DNA of 64,000 nucleotides from GMQP-bins7 sp963776565 (GCA_963776565.1 CAVZNF010000015.1:186001-250000), one strand, 5' to 3'; numbered from the stretch's first letter, positions 17,461 to 27,319 are shown. A program made the numbers and translations. Notes: generated by a model not told the origin, from the sequence alone.

Positions 17461-18437
17461 TCGGGCTTCTCCTGTGCGAACACGAGCTCGATGACGTCCT
17501 CGATCGGCGGGTCCTCCACGTTCAGGTCGAGCACCTGCTCCTCGGTGAGGAGGCGTGCCGTGACGCGGGAGGTCTCCGACTTCGGGACGCGCAGGGTGAC
17601 CCAATCGCCGTCGCGGTGAATCACCTCGCCGTGGCGCGACAGGTCGGCGCGCCCGTTCTCGAGCGCGACCCTGATCGTCTTGTACGCGGCGAACTGATCG
17701 GCGAGTCCGCCGAGCAGACCGTCATACAGGATCCGGCCGTGATGGATGACCACGACGCGCTTGCACAGCGCCTCGACGTCGGCCATGTAGTGGCTCGTCA
17801 GCAGGACGGTCGCCCCGTAACGCTCGTTGTAGTCGGCGACGAAGCCCCTGATCCGCTTCTGCATCGTCACGTCCAGGCCGATCGTCGGCTCGTCGAGAAA
17901 GAGCACCTGGGGTCGATGGAGGAGCGCTCCGACGATCTCAGCCTTCATGCGCTCGCCCAGCGAGAGCTGACGCACGGGCTTGCGCACGAGATCGCCGATG
18001 TCGAGGAGTTCGATGAGCTCGTCGCGCGTCGGGCCGAACTGCTCGCGGGGGATCCGGTAGATCGCTCGGTTCAACTCGTACGAGTCGAGCGCGGGCAAGT
18101 CCCATTGCAGCTGGTTCCGGTTCCCCATGACGAGCGTGATCCGGCTCAGGAAGCCACGCTGCCGCTTCGACGGCACGAAGCCGAGCACGTGCGCCTCCCC
18201 TCCGCTCGGATAGAGCAGGCCGGAGAGCATCTTGAGCGTGGTCGTCTTCCCGGCCCCGTTCGGGCCGAGGAAGCCGACGACCTCGCCCGGCGCAACGGCG
18301 AACGAGACCTCGTCGACGGCACGCACTTGACGGGTCTTGCGCCGTACGAGACCTTTCGCCGCGGCGACGAGACCGGGTTCGCGTTCGGGGACATCGAAGA
18401 CCTTCAGCAGGCCGTCGACACGTACTGCCGCTTCCAT
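17457..18437 (-). CDS. ABC transporter ATP-binding protein (DUF990-associated exporter)
   Basis: 326 residues. Walker A GPNGAGKTTTLK (about residue 59), signature LSLGERMKAEI (about residue 157), Walker B VLFLDEPTIGLD, then the switch LLTSHYMADVEAL. The C-terminal extension (about residues 245-326) with VALENGRADLSRHG is usual for exporters of this subgroup. The ATG overlaps the preceding permease stop by one base (TGATG). With the next two genes it forms a complete exporter. Confidence 0.88.
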   Translation of the reverse strand: MEAAVRVDGLLKVFDVPEREPGLVAAAKGLVRRKTRQVRAVDEVSFAVAPGEVVGFLGPNGAGKTTTLKMLSGLLYPSGGEAHVLGFVPSKRQRGFLSRITLVMGNRNQLQWDLPALDSYELNRAIYRIPREQFGPTRDELIELLDIGDLVRKPVRQLSLGERMKAEIVGALLHRPQVLFLDEPTIGLDVTMQKRIRGFVADYNERYGATVLLTSHYMADVEALCKRVVVIHHGRILYDGLLGGLADQFAAYKTIRVALENGRADLSRHGEVIHRDGDWVTLRVPKSETSRVTARLLTEEQVLDLNVEDPPIEDVIELVFAQEKPE

Positions 18438-19270
18438 CAGCCGCTCCGCTTCAGCTTCCCGTGCCGCTTCGCGTAGAGCTCACCACGCCGGAACACCCAA
18501 AGCCCGAGCGGAATCGAGACGACACCGATGACCACGAGAGGAATGATCTGGTCGCCCAGCTCGGAGAGGCCTTTCCCTTCGAGAATCGCCTCGCGGATCC
18601 CCTCGAGCGCATACGTCGCTGGTGAGAACTTCGCGAGGAACTGCATCCAGTCGGGAAGGACGCTCACGGGGTAGTAGACGCCGGAGACGACGAGCAGAGT
18701 GCCCTGCGCGATGAACCCCAGCTGCGTTCCCTTCTCCGGCGAGATGAGCGGCAGGACCGAGGTCATGATCCCGATGCCGATGAACGAGATCGACGAGAGG
18801 CCGAGGATGACGAGCGCCGCGACGAAGTTCGCGTCGGGCATCGAGAGGCTGAAGAACAGCGTGCACACGCCGAACAGGAACACGGCGCGGACGATCCCGT
18901 AGAGGATTGCGAACACGCCCTGGCCAGCGAGGTGCATGGCACGCGAGAGCGGCGCCATGAACGTGTACTCGATCGTCCCCTCCCAGCGCTCCCACGCGAC
19001 GGTCTCCATCAGGAAGCCGAAAAGGATGCCGAGGTACGCCCAGACGACCGCCCCGATGAGCAGGTACGTCATGTACTCGTTCACGTCGAACTCGACGCCG
19101 CTCGACTCCACGCCCTTCGCGATGAACACGATCGTGAGCGTGTTCGCGACGGTCCAGATGAACCACGCGACGTCCCACCAGATGTAGCGCCTCGTGAGAT
19201 AGACGTTCCGCTCGACGACGCCGCCCGCTCCGACGAGCTCCGCCCGCATCGTTCCCCACAGCGCTTTCAT
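18437..19270 (-). CDS. ABC-2 type permease, DrrB-like
   Basis: 277 residues with six helices: WWDVAWFIWTVANTLTIVF, YLLIGAVVWAYLGILFGF, YGIVRAVFLFGVCTLFFSL, AALVILGLSSISFIGIGIM, GFIAQGTLLVVSGVYYPVS and IIPLVVIGVVSIPLGLWVF. The cytoplasmic segment EGTIEYTFMAPLSRAMHL is the ABC-2 coupling region, and the SGVYYPVSVLPDWMQFLA stretch matches the conserved 'PxxxLP' motif of DrrB-type permeases. It overlaps both neighbours, forming the membrane part of the first of two exporters in the operon. Confidence 0.82.
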   Translation of the reverse strand: MKALWGTMRAELVGAGGVVERNVYLTRRYIWWDVAWFIWTVANTLTIVFIAKGVESSGVEFDVNEYMTYLLIGAVVWAYLGILFGFLMETVAWERWEGTIEYTFMAPLSRAMHLAGQGVFAILYGIVRAVFLFGVCTLFFSLSMPDANFVAALVILGLSSISFIGIGIMTSVLPLISPEKGTQLGFIAQGTLLVVSGVYYPVSVLPDWMQFLAKFSPATYALEGIREAILEGKGLSELGDQIIPLVVIGVVSIPLGLWVFRRGELYAKRHGKLKRSG

Positions 19271-20135
19271 GCGAACACCTCCCGATCGTCGTCTCGTCGC
19301 CTTCAGCCTCGAACTCGCGCCCGGTCGCTGCGAAGAAGGCCTCTTCGAGCGTGTCGGCGTCGAACCGACGCTTCAGATCCTCGGCCGGCTCGAGAGCCAG
19401 GAGCTTCCCGCGGTCGAGGATGCCGATCCGCTCGGCGAGCATCTCGGCCTCGTCGAGGTCGTGCGTGCACAGCAGGATCGTCGAGTCGTGGGTCTCACGG
19501 ATCTCGCGGATGAACTCCTGCACCTCCAGCTTCGACCGCGGGTCGAGGCCCGTAGTGGGCTCGTCGAGGAGTAGGAGAACAGGTGACGTGAGCAACGCGC
19601 GAGCTAGCGCGACCTTCTGCTGCATACCTCGCGACAGGTTCTCCATCGGCTCCGTCCGGCGGTCGCGCGGGAAGCCGACGCGCTCGAGTATCTCGGGGAT
19701 CCTGTCCCGCGTCTCTCGAGACGTCATGCCGTAGAACCGCGAGGCGTAGCTGAGGTTCTCCGCGGACGACATCTTCTTGAAGAAGGACGCCTCGACCGAG
19801 ACACGGTTCACGAGCCGACGAACCGCTCGCTCGTCCGAGACGACGTCGTACCCGAAGATCCGAGCCGAGCCGCCATCGGGAAGGAGAAGCGTCGAGAGCA
19901 GGCGGACGAGCGTCGACTTCCCCGAGCCGTTCTGGCCGAGGATGGCGACGGTCTCACCCTTCTCCATCGTGAACGAGACGCCGTCGAGCGCCACGCGCGT
20001 GCGCTTCTCACCGCGCTTCTCGCCGCGCTTGCGGGAGTCCTTGCGGCGGAACTCCTTGCGCAGCTCGTGGACCTCGACGGCTACGCCCTTCTCAACGGGC
20101 ACGGCCTCCATGACTACTTCCTGTACGTCGATCAC
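19267..20135 (-). CDS. ABC transporter ATP-binding protein, DrrA-like (frame broken near 19295)
   Basis: About 289 residues. Walker A GQNGSGKSTLVR, signature NLSRGMQQKVALARAL, Walker B LLLLDEPTTGLD and switch LLCTHDLDEAEML are all intact. A basic insert RKDSRKRGEKRGEKRTR follows the first strand. One missing base near 19295 shifts the last eight codons; with it restored the protein ends DDREVFA and its TGA overlaps the permease ATG (ATGA), as at the other junctions. Start is the GTG at 20135, 6 nt after an AAGGAG site. It is the first gene of the six-gene operon. Confidence 0.85.
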
Positions 20136-20177
20136 TTCATGCTCCTTCGGTCTTGTGCGTAGCGAGAATCGTGCAAG

Positions 20178-20214
20178 CCAGTGCCCGGCCCTATCGGTGG
20201 GCCCCGGCAACCGG
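20178..20214 (-). other. GC-rich imperfect hairpin in the ABC operon leader
   Basis: The arms 20178-20191 and 20199-20214 pair with one or two bulges around a short loop, 43 nt upstream of the GTG start. It could shape the leader mRNA or end the transcript of the upstream LtrA gene, whose stop is at 20277. I see no better-defined signal in 20136-20276. Confidence 0.3.
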
Positions 20215-20276
20215 TGTCTCAGATACGCGCGAGGAGCTTCACAGCCCGGGCACATTAGCGGCCGAGCTGGACGAGG

Positions 20277-21397
20277 TCAAGAACGCGGCGTCCTCTTCGC
20301 CTCGACGACGAGCGCGACGCTGATGATCAGTGTCAGCGCAGCGAGTTGGGACGCGGCGGTCCATTCCGTGCCGAGGGGAATCGTCGCGAGAGCGAGAGCG
20401 GCAGCGATCAGTCGAACAGGCCTCGAACCGAGCCCGAGCGCAGCCACGAACCCCGCCGTACAGGCGATGAAGAGCGCGACACCGACCGCGAGCTCCAGGC
20501 CGATCCACGAGCCGAGTGGCTCGTACGGATCCCTGATCGACTTCTTCAGTCCCGCTGCGACGCCGACGACTCCGAGCACGAGGCCGTAGTGCCAGTACCC
20601 GAATGCGACGATCGCGAGCCGAGCGCGACGCGTCGGCGTCGCGTCCGTCATCGCGCTTCTCGACTGCTTCCTCGTCACGAAAGTACAGCCACCAGAGGCA
20701 CGCGCTGAGCGCGAGCGCGAGCAGCGCGACCAGGACGATGCCGACATCCAGAGGACGACCGGTCGCGCCGGCACCGATCACGACGATCGACTCTCCCAGC
20801 GCGACGATGATGACGAGGCCATGTCGCTCGACGAAGTGCCGAGCCTCGATGACGAAGCCCTCCGTGCTCGTGAACCATGGTGTAACCCACAACAGAAGCG
20901 CCGCGAGCAACCAGAGGGCGTCCTGTGCTCGCCCACCTGCGATCCCGCCGACGAGGACCATCACGGCGGCCGTGAGGTTGAACGGGACGATTCGCAGAAT
21001 TGCCGTCACCTCCGAGATCGAGGTGCTCTTCGCAAACATGCCAGCGTGCAGGAGGACAACCACCACGTAGCCGATGCCGAAGGCGAGACCGTTCACTCCG
21101 TACGCCGTCGGGACCGAGAGCGCGATGACGAGGAACCCGCCCATGCCGCCGAGCAGCGAGGAGCCGGAACCGCAGCAGATCGGTCGCGATCGCGTTCGTC
21201 AGCCAGGCGTAGCCGTCGTACATCCACCAGATCACGGCGAGCATCACGGCGACCTGAACCGCTGATGCCGCTCCACCGCCGGCGACGACGACGGCGGTCA
21301 GCTGAGTGACCGTGAAGACGAAGACGAGATCGAAGAAGAGCTCGAGCGTCGAGACGCGAGGACTGCGATCGATGAGCTCGGACACGCAGTGAATCAT
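20277..21397 (-). CDS. ltrA: Low temperature requirement protein A family (LtrA) membrane protein (two frame breaks)
   Basis: About 373 residues with the LtrA hallmark near the start, STLELFFDLVFVFTVTQL, then WWMYDGYAWLTNAI, FVERHGLVIIVALGESIVVIG and CLWWLYFRDEEAVEK. Around ten hydrophobic helices are visible. Two frame changes, each equal to one extra base, occur near 21160 and near 20640; the third part runs WHYGLVLGVVGVAAGLKKSI to the stop. LtrA is a widespread membrane protein, named for cold sensitivity in Listeria, of unknown biochemistry. The start used is the ATG at 21397; a GTG three codons downstream is possible. Confidence 0.8.
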
Positions 21398-21463
21398 CCC
21401 CGAGGGGTCTGCTAGTAACGGACGCCGCCGGCCAGACGGCGACGCCCAGCGCTTCATGCACAT

Positions 21464-21538
21464 GCGGCCGCGAAGCGGACGCCTTCAGGGATCTTCGCGC
21501 GGCCGGAACTCCGCGCTAGCGGAGTTCCGGCCTTGCGC
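21464..21538 (-). repeat. Dispersed 3' element, copy B
   Basis: Read on the minus strand it begins GCGCAAGG at 21538, five bases after the stop of the SIMPL gene. The hairpin here is perfect: GGCCGGAACTCCGC with loop TAGC-type core and GCGGAGTTCCGGCC (14 bp). Then follow CGCGC, GATCCCTGAAGGCGTCCGC, TTCGCGGCCGC. Compared with copies A and C the stem has compensatory differences, which argues for a selected RNA or DNA structure. Confidence 0.78.
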
Positions 21539-21543
21539 ACTAC

Positions 21544-22239
21544 TCAGCGGAGGGAGAAGGTGATGCTGACCGTCGCGGTCGTCTTCTGCTCGCCCGGGAC
21601 GATCGGGGTGGACGAGTCCGCCTGAGCGGCCGTCCGGTACATCGGCTCAGGGGATGTCGCCCCGCCCTCGACGATCGTGGTGATCGAGCCGAGGGAGCGG
21701 CCGGATGCCTTCGCGAGCGCCTCGGCATTGAGCCGCGCCGCGTCGACCGCCTTCGCGAGCGCCTGCCGGTAGAGCGCTTCGGCATTCGACGAGCTCAGAC
21801 CCGGCCCGTTGATCTGGTTCGCACCCGCCTCAGCGGCGGCATCGATCAGTGCCGGGGCGTCGCCGACGTCGCTCACCGCCGAGACGCTGTTGGATGCGGA
21901 GTATCCGGTGACGTTGCCCGTATCGTCGGTGTACGGGTAGACGCTGACCCATTGCGTCGCGAGCTCGCGACCGCCTGCCTGACGCAGCGCATTGATGATC
22001 TTGCGCATCGCGTCGGCGTTCGCGGCGACCGCCGCCTGCGCCGTGGGCTTTCGCGTCTCGGCGCCGAACGACATCTGTGCCTCGTTGGGCACCGCGTCGA
22101 CGGTGCCGACGCCCGAGACCGTGATCGTGTCGGGCGTTGCCGTCGCATCCTGCGCGCCGGCGAGGTCGGGAAGCCCGACGGCGCCGGCGAGCGCGACGAC
22201 GGTGAGCCCGGCGGCAGTGAGGAGAAGCAGGCGTTTCAT
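21544..22239 (-). CDS. Secreted SIMPL-domain (DUF541) protein
   Basis: 231 residues. A signal peptide spans about residues 1-28 (MKRLLLLTAAGLTVVALAG... ending AGAQ). The mature part has the SIMPL/DUF541 pattern: ITVSGVGTVDAVPNEAQMSF at the front and AVDAARLNAEALAKASGRSL near the C-terminus, with strand-rich spacing. The family is periplasmic or secreted, linked to stress in E. coli YggE and related proteins; biochemistry is not settled. Start is the ATG at 22239 with GGAGG about 7 nt upstream. Confidence 0.85.
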   Translation of the reverse strand: MKRLLLLTAAGLTVVALAGAVGLPDLAGAQDATATPDTITVSGVGTVDAVPNEAQMSFGAETRKPTAQAAVAANADAMRKIINALRQAGGRELATQWVSVYPYTDDTGNVTGYSASNSVSAVSDVGDAPALIDAAAEAGANQINGPGLSSSNAEALYRQALAKAVDAARLNAEALAKASGRSLGSITTIVEGGATSPEPMYRTAAQADSSTPIVPGEQKTTATVSITFSLR

Positions 22240-22337
22240 CGTTGGAACCTCCGCTGTGTCGGTGACGAAGCAGGTACGCCGCCGCCGAGCGGATGCGTCA
22301 CAGGACCAGCCGCTCCGACCGATCACGCGGTGCGACT

Positions 22338-22413
22338 GCGGCCGCGAAGCGGACGCCTTCAGGGATCTTCGCGCGACTGGAACTCCGGCGCTAGCCGGAT
22401 TCCGGTCTTGCGC
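22338..22413 (-). repeat. Dispersed 3' element, copy C
   Basis: On the minus strand it begins GCGCAAGACC at 22413, directly abutting the stop codon of the acyl-CoA dehydrogenase. The hairpin is GGAATCCGGCTAGCGCCGGAGTT-type, imperfect, followed by CAGTCGCGCG, GATCCCTGAAGGCGTCCGC and TTCGCGGCCGC. It is closest in sequence to copy A in the stem and to copy B in the distal block. Confidence 0.78.
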
Positions 22414-23575
22414 CTAATCAAGATAGGCCGCTGCGCCCCGTTTGAAGACGCCGCGAGAGATGATCGAGCGCTGAATCTCGCTCGTCCCCTCCCAGATGCG
22501 ATCGACGCGGAGCTCGCGGTAGAAGCGCGCCGCCGCGTTCTCGGTCATGTAGCCGCGGCCGCCGAGAGCCTGCACCGCACGATCGGCCACGCGACCGGCC
22601 ATCTCGGACGCGAAGAGCTTCGCCATCGACACCTTCCCGTGCACGAGCTTGCGGTCCTCGAGAACGTCGAACGCGTGCGCCGCGTGGTACGTCAGCAGCC
22701 GCGCCGCGTGCAGCTCGGTGAGCGAGTCGGCGAGCGGGAACGAGATGCCCTGGTACTCAGCGATCGGCGAGCCGAACGCCTCGCGCTCCTGCGCCCATTC
22801 CGCCGTCATGTCGACGAGCCGAAGCGCGGCGCCGCAGCAGCGGGCGGCGATGAACAGCCTCTCGACGAGGATCCACTCCTTCGCTCCCGCGTCGCCGCTC
22901 GCAGGCACGCGGTTCGCGTCGGGAACGCGGCAGTCGGTGAAGACGACCTCCGGGTGGTGATCGATGTACGGATCGTGGAGGAATGACGGCGTGCGCCGGA
23001 TCTCCATGCCGGGCGTCCCCGGGTCGACGAGGAACAACGTCTGCTCGCCCTCGGCGACGGCGAGAACGATGTAGACGCCAGGCTCGCCCTCGCTCGTCAC
23101 GAACCACTTCTCGCCGTTCAGCACCCACTCGTCGCCGTCGCGAACCGCCGTCGCCGCGAGCGCAGTGAGGTCGGAGCCGGCGCCCGGCTCGGTGAGAGCC
23201 CACGCCTCTCGATAGCGGCCCTCCGCGATCGGACGCACGTAGCGCTCGATCTGATCTGGAGTCGCGATCTCGTGCAGCTCTCGCGGGCCACGATCGACGA
23301 CGGCGAAGCCGAGCCCGTTCGTCGCCTTGCCGGACTCCTCCTCGAGCGCGACCTGGCCGAGCATCGGGAGGTCGCGGCCGCCGAGCTCGGGCGGCATGTT
23401 GAGCATCGCGAAGCCGGCATCGCGCGCCTTGCGCCGAAGCGCCTCGAGCTCCGCAGGATCGATCGATCCGCGCTCTGCGATGCGCGTCTCGAGCGGGTAG
23501 ACCTCGGTCTCGACGAAGCGCGCCGACGGCCTCCTTCAGAGCAAGGACGTCGGCGGGAAGCTCGGGGACGATCAT
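22414..23575 (-). CDS. Acyl-CoA dehydrogenase (frame broken near 23535)
   Basis: About 387 residues, FAD flavoprotein of beta-oxidation type. Motifs: ALTEPGAGSDLTALAA (about residue 125), EWVLNGEKWFVTSEG (about residue 147), AERE-like AEWAQEREAFGSPI, QALGGRGYMTENAAARFYRE and IWEGTSEIQRSI, where the Glu of WEGT is the usual catalytic base. One extra base near 23535 interrupts the N-terminal helix; removing it gives EAVARFVETEVYPLE. It lies 11 nt downstream of the thioesterase gene, with which it probably forms an operon. Substrate chain length cannot be read from sequence. Confidence 0.88.
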
Positions 23576-23586
23576 CGCGCGGGAGC

Positions 23587-23979
23587 CTATAGAGACCGCT
23601 CGAACGCCTCGCGCTCGCGTTCGGTCAATGGACGAGAGCGGCCGCGCTCGCGGTCGCGAGCCACCAGCACCGCTTCGGCTTCGGCGGCCAGCTCGCCGTC
23701 GCGCGTGCGGATCTGCTCGCGGAGCGTGAGGCTCGAGTTGCCGATCCGCTCGAGCGCGCACGAGACGACGACCTCCTCGTCCTCGAGGCGCAGCTCCCGC
23801 CGAAAGTCGATCGCGACGCGCGCGAGCACGAAGTCCCAGGAGTCGCCCGCGTCGCCGAGCGTCGCGTCGACCCACTCGTCGCGGCACTCTTCGAGGTAGG
23901 TCGCGTACACGGCGTTGTTGACGTGCAGGTAGGCGTCCACGTCGCTCCAGCGGATCTCGACGCGCTTCTCATGGGCCAT
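23587..23979 (-). CDS. Acyl-CoA thioesterase, hotdog fold (4HBT/YbgC type)
   Basis: 130 residues, normal for a single hotdog domain. The YbgC/4HBT active-site pattern is near the N-terminus: RWSDVDAYLHVNNAVYATYL, with the catalytic Asp in DVDAYLHVNN, followed by the RVAIDFRRELRLEDEEVVV strand pair. It hydrolyses acyl-CoA thioesters. A TAGGAT -10-like box ends 8 nt before the ATG, so the leader would be one or two bases. The gene is divergent from the ADP-forming acyl-CoA synthetase, giving a small acyl-CoA module with the dehydrogenase downstream. Confidence 0.85.
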   Translation of the reverse strand: MAHEKRVEIRWSDVDAYLHVNNAVYATYLEECRDEWVDATLGDAGDSWDFVLARVAIDFRRELRLEDEEVVVSCALERIGNSSLTLREQIRTRDGELAAEAEAVLVARDRERGRSRPLTEREREAFERSL

Positions 23980-24012
23980 GGGGCGGGATCCTAGAGGTGA
24001 GAATGCGCGCTG

Positions 24013-26005
24013 ATGGCCGACATCCGCTCACTCCTCTTCCCGGACTCGATCGCCGTCGTCGGCGCGTCGCCGCGGAACGTCGCGGCGGTCGAGACCGTGG
24101 TGGCGAGCGGCGTTCGCGCGTGGGGCGTGAACCCGAACCGCGACGAGGTCGCGGGACTGCGCTGCTACCCGAGCGTCGCGGAGCTGCCGGAGGTGCCCGT
24201 GTGCGCATTCCTCATGGTCAACCACGAACGTGTCGAGGCTGCGTTCGAGGAGGCGGCGGCGGCGGGCGTGCGGGCGTTCGTCGTGCCCGGCGTCGGGGCC
24301 GAGGCCGGGGAGGCGGCGAAGCCGACGACCGAGCGGCTCGCGCGACGCGCACGCGAGCTCGGCGCGACGCTCCTCGGGCCGAACTGCATGGGCGTCTTCG
24401 TTCCGAGAGGCGCGGCAGCGTGGAACGGCCGTCCGCAGGACACGACGGCCCCGGGACACGTCGCGGTCCTGTGCCAGTCGGGCTCGATCGCCGACGCGTT
24501 CCTCTCGCTGGGAGGGCGAATCGGTCTGCGGTGCGTCGTCTCCTCGGGAGCGGAGGCCGTCACGGACGCTGCCGACTTCCTCGCCTTCTTCGCCGAGGAT
24601 CCGGGAACGCGTGCCGTGGGTCTGTTCCTGGAGACGGTGAGGCGACCCGACGCGTTCGTCGACGCGCTGCGGCGGTGCGCCGAGGCCGGCAAGCCCGTCG
24701 TGTGCCTCAAGGTCGGCCGCTCGGAAGCGGCGGCGCGAGCTGCGCTGTCGCACACCGGTGCGCTCGTCGGCTCGGACCGGGCGTTCTCCGCGGTGCTCCG
24801 GCGCTACTCCGCGATCGAGGTCGGCGACTTCCACGAGCTCGTCGAGACGCTCGAGATCCTCGGCCGTGACCGCTGGCCCGGTGGGACGCGCATCGCAGGC
24901 ATCTCCGAGTCGGGCGGTGAGTGCGCGTTGCTGGCCGATCACGCGGAGTCCGCGGGCATCCCGTTCGAGCCGCTCTCGTCGCGGCTCACGCACGCGCTGA
25001 GCACTGCGTTTCCGAACTACCTCGCGCCCGGGAACCCGCTCGACGCCTGGGGTATCGCCGACGAGACCGAGGTGTACCCGCGCTCGCTCGAGCTCCTCGC
25101 CGAGTCGGGCGAGTTCGACGTGCTCTTCGCGCAGGCCGACCTGTCGCAGTTCCGCGACGAGACGAACGATGAATGGTGTGAGCTCACGCTGCGAACGCTT
25201 GCTCGCCTTGCGAGGGACAACGAGGCGCTCTTCTGCGCGATGACGACCGTCCACAGCGCCGATCCGCCGCGCCACTTCCAAGAGCTCGCGCGAGAGCTCG
25301 ACGTGCCACTGCTGCGTGGCCCGCGTGATGCGATGCTCGCGCTGGCCAAGGTGGCACGACGTCGCCCGTTCACAGACGTCGGTGTCGCCGCCGACGTGCC
25401 GGACCTCTCGGACCTCCTGAGCGGCTCGGGCACGCTCTCCGAGCACGAGTCCTCGCTCGTCCTCGAGCGGCTCGGCGTTCCGTTCGCGCAGCGGATCCGC
25501 GCAACGACGCCGGAAGAGGCGGCCGCGGCGGCAACTGCGATCGGACCACGGATGGTGGTCAAGTCCGACGGCCCCGCGCACAAGGCGCGCAGCGGGGGCG
25601 TCGTTCTCGGCATCGAGACACCGGACGAGGCCGCCAAGGCAGCCCGACGTCTCGGCGGCTCGGTGCTCGTCGCGCGTCAGGTGGATCCCGGTACGGAGGT
25701 GCTCTGCGGCATGACCCGCGACGCGGACTTCGGGCCGATCCTCGCAGTCGGCCGCGGCGGGGTGGACGTCGAGGCAGCTCGACAGCGTCCAGCTCGCGAG
25801 CGCTCCCCTGGACATCCACGCAGCTGCGGGCCTCGTCGCCGAGGCGGGCATCGACGATCCACACGGCGTCGTCGCGACGACCCTCGCGGCGCTCGGCGAT
25901 CTCGCGCTCGCGCATCCGCGAATCACGTCCGTGGAGGTCAACCCGCTCATCGTCGGGGCGGCTGACACCGTGGCAGTCGACGCGCTCGTTGTCCTCGCGG
26001 ATTGA
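24013..26005 (+). CDS. Acyl-CoA/acetate-CoA ligase, ADP-forming (fused alpha-beta; frame broken near 25770)
   Basis: About 664 residues. A CoA-binding Rossmann domain leads (IAVVGASPRNVA, GVNPNRDEVAGLRCYPSV), then succinyl-CoA ligase-like domains (LLGPNCMGVF, VLCQSGSIADAF, and ALSHTGALVGSD with the phospho-His), then an ATP-grasp beta part (GPRMVVKSDGPAHKARSGGV, ILAVGRGG, VEVNPLIVGA). The enzyme interconverts acyl-CoA and acid plus ATP. One extra G near 25770 breaks the frame; removing it yields VEALDSVQLASAPLD and the reading continues to the TGA at 26003. Substrate may be acetate, propionate or an aryl acid. It is divergent from the thioesterase. Confidence 0.87.
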
Positions 26006-26071
26006 CCGCAGCCGCTCTCTCTGGTTCACTCGGATGGGGGGCTGACGACAGCCTGGGAGGTTGGGACGACG

Positions 26072-27319
26072 ATGCATCCACGTGAGTCGAGGTACGGCCG
26101 GCGCGAGTTCATCGGACGCTCCGCCGCGGGCGTCATTGGTCTATCGAGCCTGAGCACGATTCTCGCCGCGTGCGGAGGCTCCGACAACGGGAGCTTCAAG
26201 CCGCCTGATCTCCAGCTCGCCACGCCCGACAACCCCGTCACCCATCCGCTCTTTGACGACAACCCGATGATCGCGTCCGGCCTCGAGCCGGAGAGCGGCA
26301 CGCTCCGCATCTTCAACTGGAACGGCTACCTCTGGCCGAGGATCAAGAAGGACTTCGGCAAGGAGTACGGCGTCAAGGTGGAGGAGACGTTCTTCGACAC
26401 GATGGACGAGGCGATCCAGAAGATCTCGTCCGGCGCGTTCGACTTCGACGTCTTCTTCCCGACGACCGATCGCATGAGCCGTCTCGTCGTCGGCAAGACA
26501 TTGCAACCGTTGAACCACTCGTACCTCCAGAACCTGTCGAAGACCGTCTGGCCCAAGCTCCAGGACCCGTGGTACGACAAGGGCGCTCGGTACACCGTGC
26601 CCTACGTCACGTGGACCACCGGAATCGGGTATCGGAAGGACAAGACGGACTCCCGCCCCGAGAACTACTCGAACCCGTACGAGATCTACTGGGACGAAGC
26701 CAACAAGGGGAAGGTCTACATCCTCGACGACAGTCGAGATGCCATCGGGCACATGCTCCTGAAGAACGGGATCACGGACATCAACACGGAGAAACCCGAC
26801 CAGATCGAGCTTGCGAAGAAAGACCTGCTGTCACTCATCGACGCCGTGAACGTGAAGTACTCGACGAACGACTACACGAACCTCCCAGGCGGTCTCGCCT
26901 GGGTGCACCAGATGTGGTCGGGAAGCGCCGTCTCGGCGCAGTATTCGATGGAAGCCGGGGTCGGCCCGGAGGCGCTCGGATACTGGTTCCCCAAGGACGG
27001 ACGCGGGACGATCGGAAGCGACATGATCGCCATCCCGAAATCGGCAAAGCATCCCGTCCTCGCCCATCATTTCCTGAACTACCTGCTCGACGAGAAGCAC
27101 GGGTACGACAACTTCGCGAACTACGTCGGATACCAGCCACCGTTCGTGAAGCTCAATCCCGATCGGCTCGTGGCCGACGGAGTCGTGCCTCCGAACCTGA
27201 AGACCGCGATCGTCCGAGAGAGCGACTTCGACCGCGGGTACCAGCAGACCGAGCTGACGCCCACAGGTCAGACGCTGTGGCAGAACGCCTGGGCCGAGTT
27301 CATCGCGGGTGCGAGGTAA
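26072..27319 (+). CDS. potD: Polyamine-type ABC transporter substrate-binding lipoprotein (PotD/PotF family)
   Basis: 415 residues. The N-terminus combines a twin-arginine motif (GRREFIGRSAAG) with a lipobox (ILAACGG), so it is probably a Tat-exported lipoprotein with Cys about residue 33. The body is the COG0687 fold: LRIFNWNGYLWPRI, FDFDVFFPTTDRM, YTVPYVTWTTGIGYRKD, IYWDEANKGKVYILDDSRD and SMEAGVGPEALGYW. The ligand is likely putrescine, spermidine or a related cationic amine. GGGAGG precedes the ATG. It leads potB and potC; the ATPase potA lies on the opposite strand 3.5 kb away. Confidence 0.88.
   Translation: MHPRESRYGRREFIGRSAAGVIGLSSLSTILAACGGSDNGSFKPPDLQLATPDNPVTHPLFDDNPMIASGLEPESGTLRIFNWNGYLWPRIKKDFGKEYGVKVEETFFDTMDEAIQKISSGAFDFDVFFPTTDRMSRLVVGKTLQPLNHSYLQNLSKTVWPKLQDPWYDKGARYTVPYVTWTTGIGYRKDKTDSRPENYSNPYEIYWDEANKGKVYILDDSRDAIGHMLLKNGITDINTEKPDQIELAKKDLLSLIDAVNVKYSTNDYTNLPGGLAWVHQMWSGSAVSAQYSMEAGVGPEALGYWFPKDGRGTIGSDMIAIPKSAKHPVLAHHFLNYLLDEKHGYDNFANYVGYQPPFVKLNPDRLVADGVVPPNLKTAIVRESDFDRGYQQTELTPTGQTLWQNAWAEFIAGAR

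Noticed and set aside
20178..20240. GGCAACC within a GC hairpin on the + strand, resembling part of a SAM riboswitch
   Set aside because: No + strand gene follows, the other conserved riboswitch blocks are missing, and the flanking genes are all on the minus strand.
22414..23590. TAGGCT as a leaderless promoter for the acyl-CoA dehydrogenase
   Set aside because: The TAG is the stop codon of the upstream thioesterase gene and the spacing is 8 nt; co-transcription explains it better.
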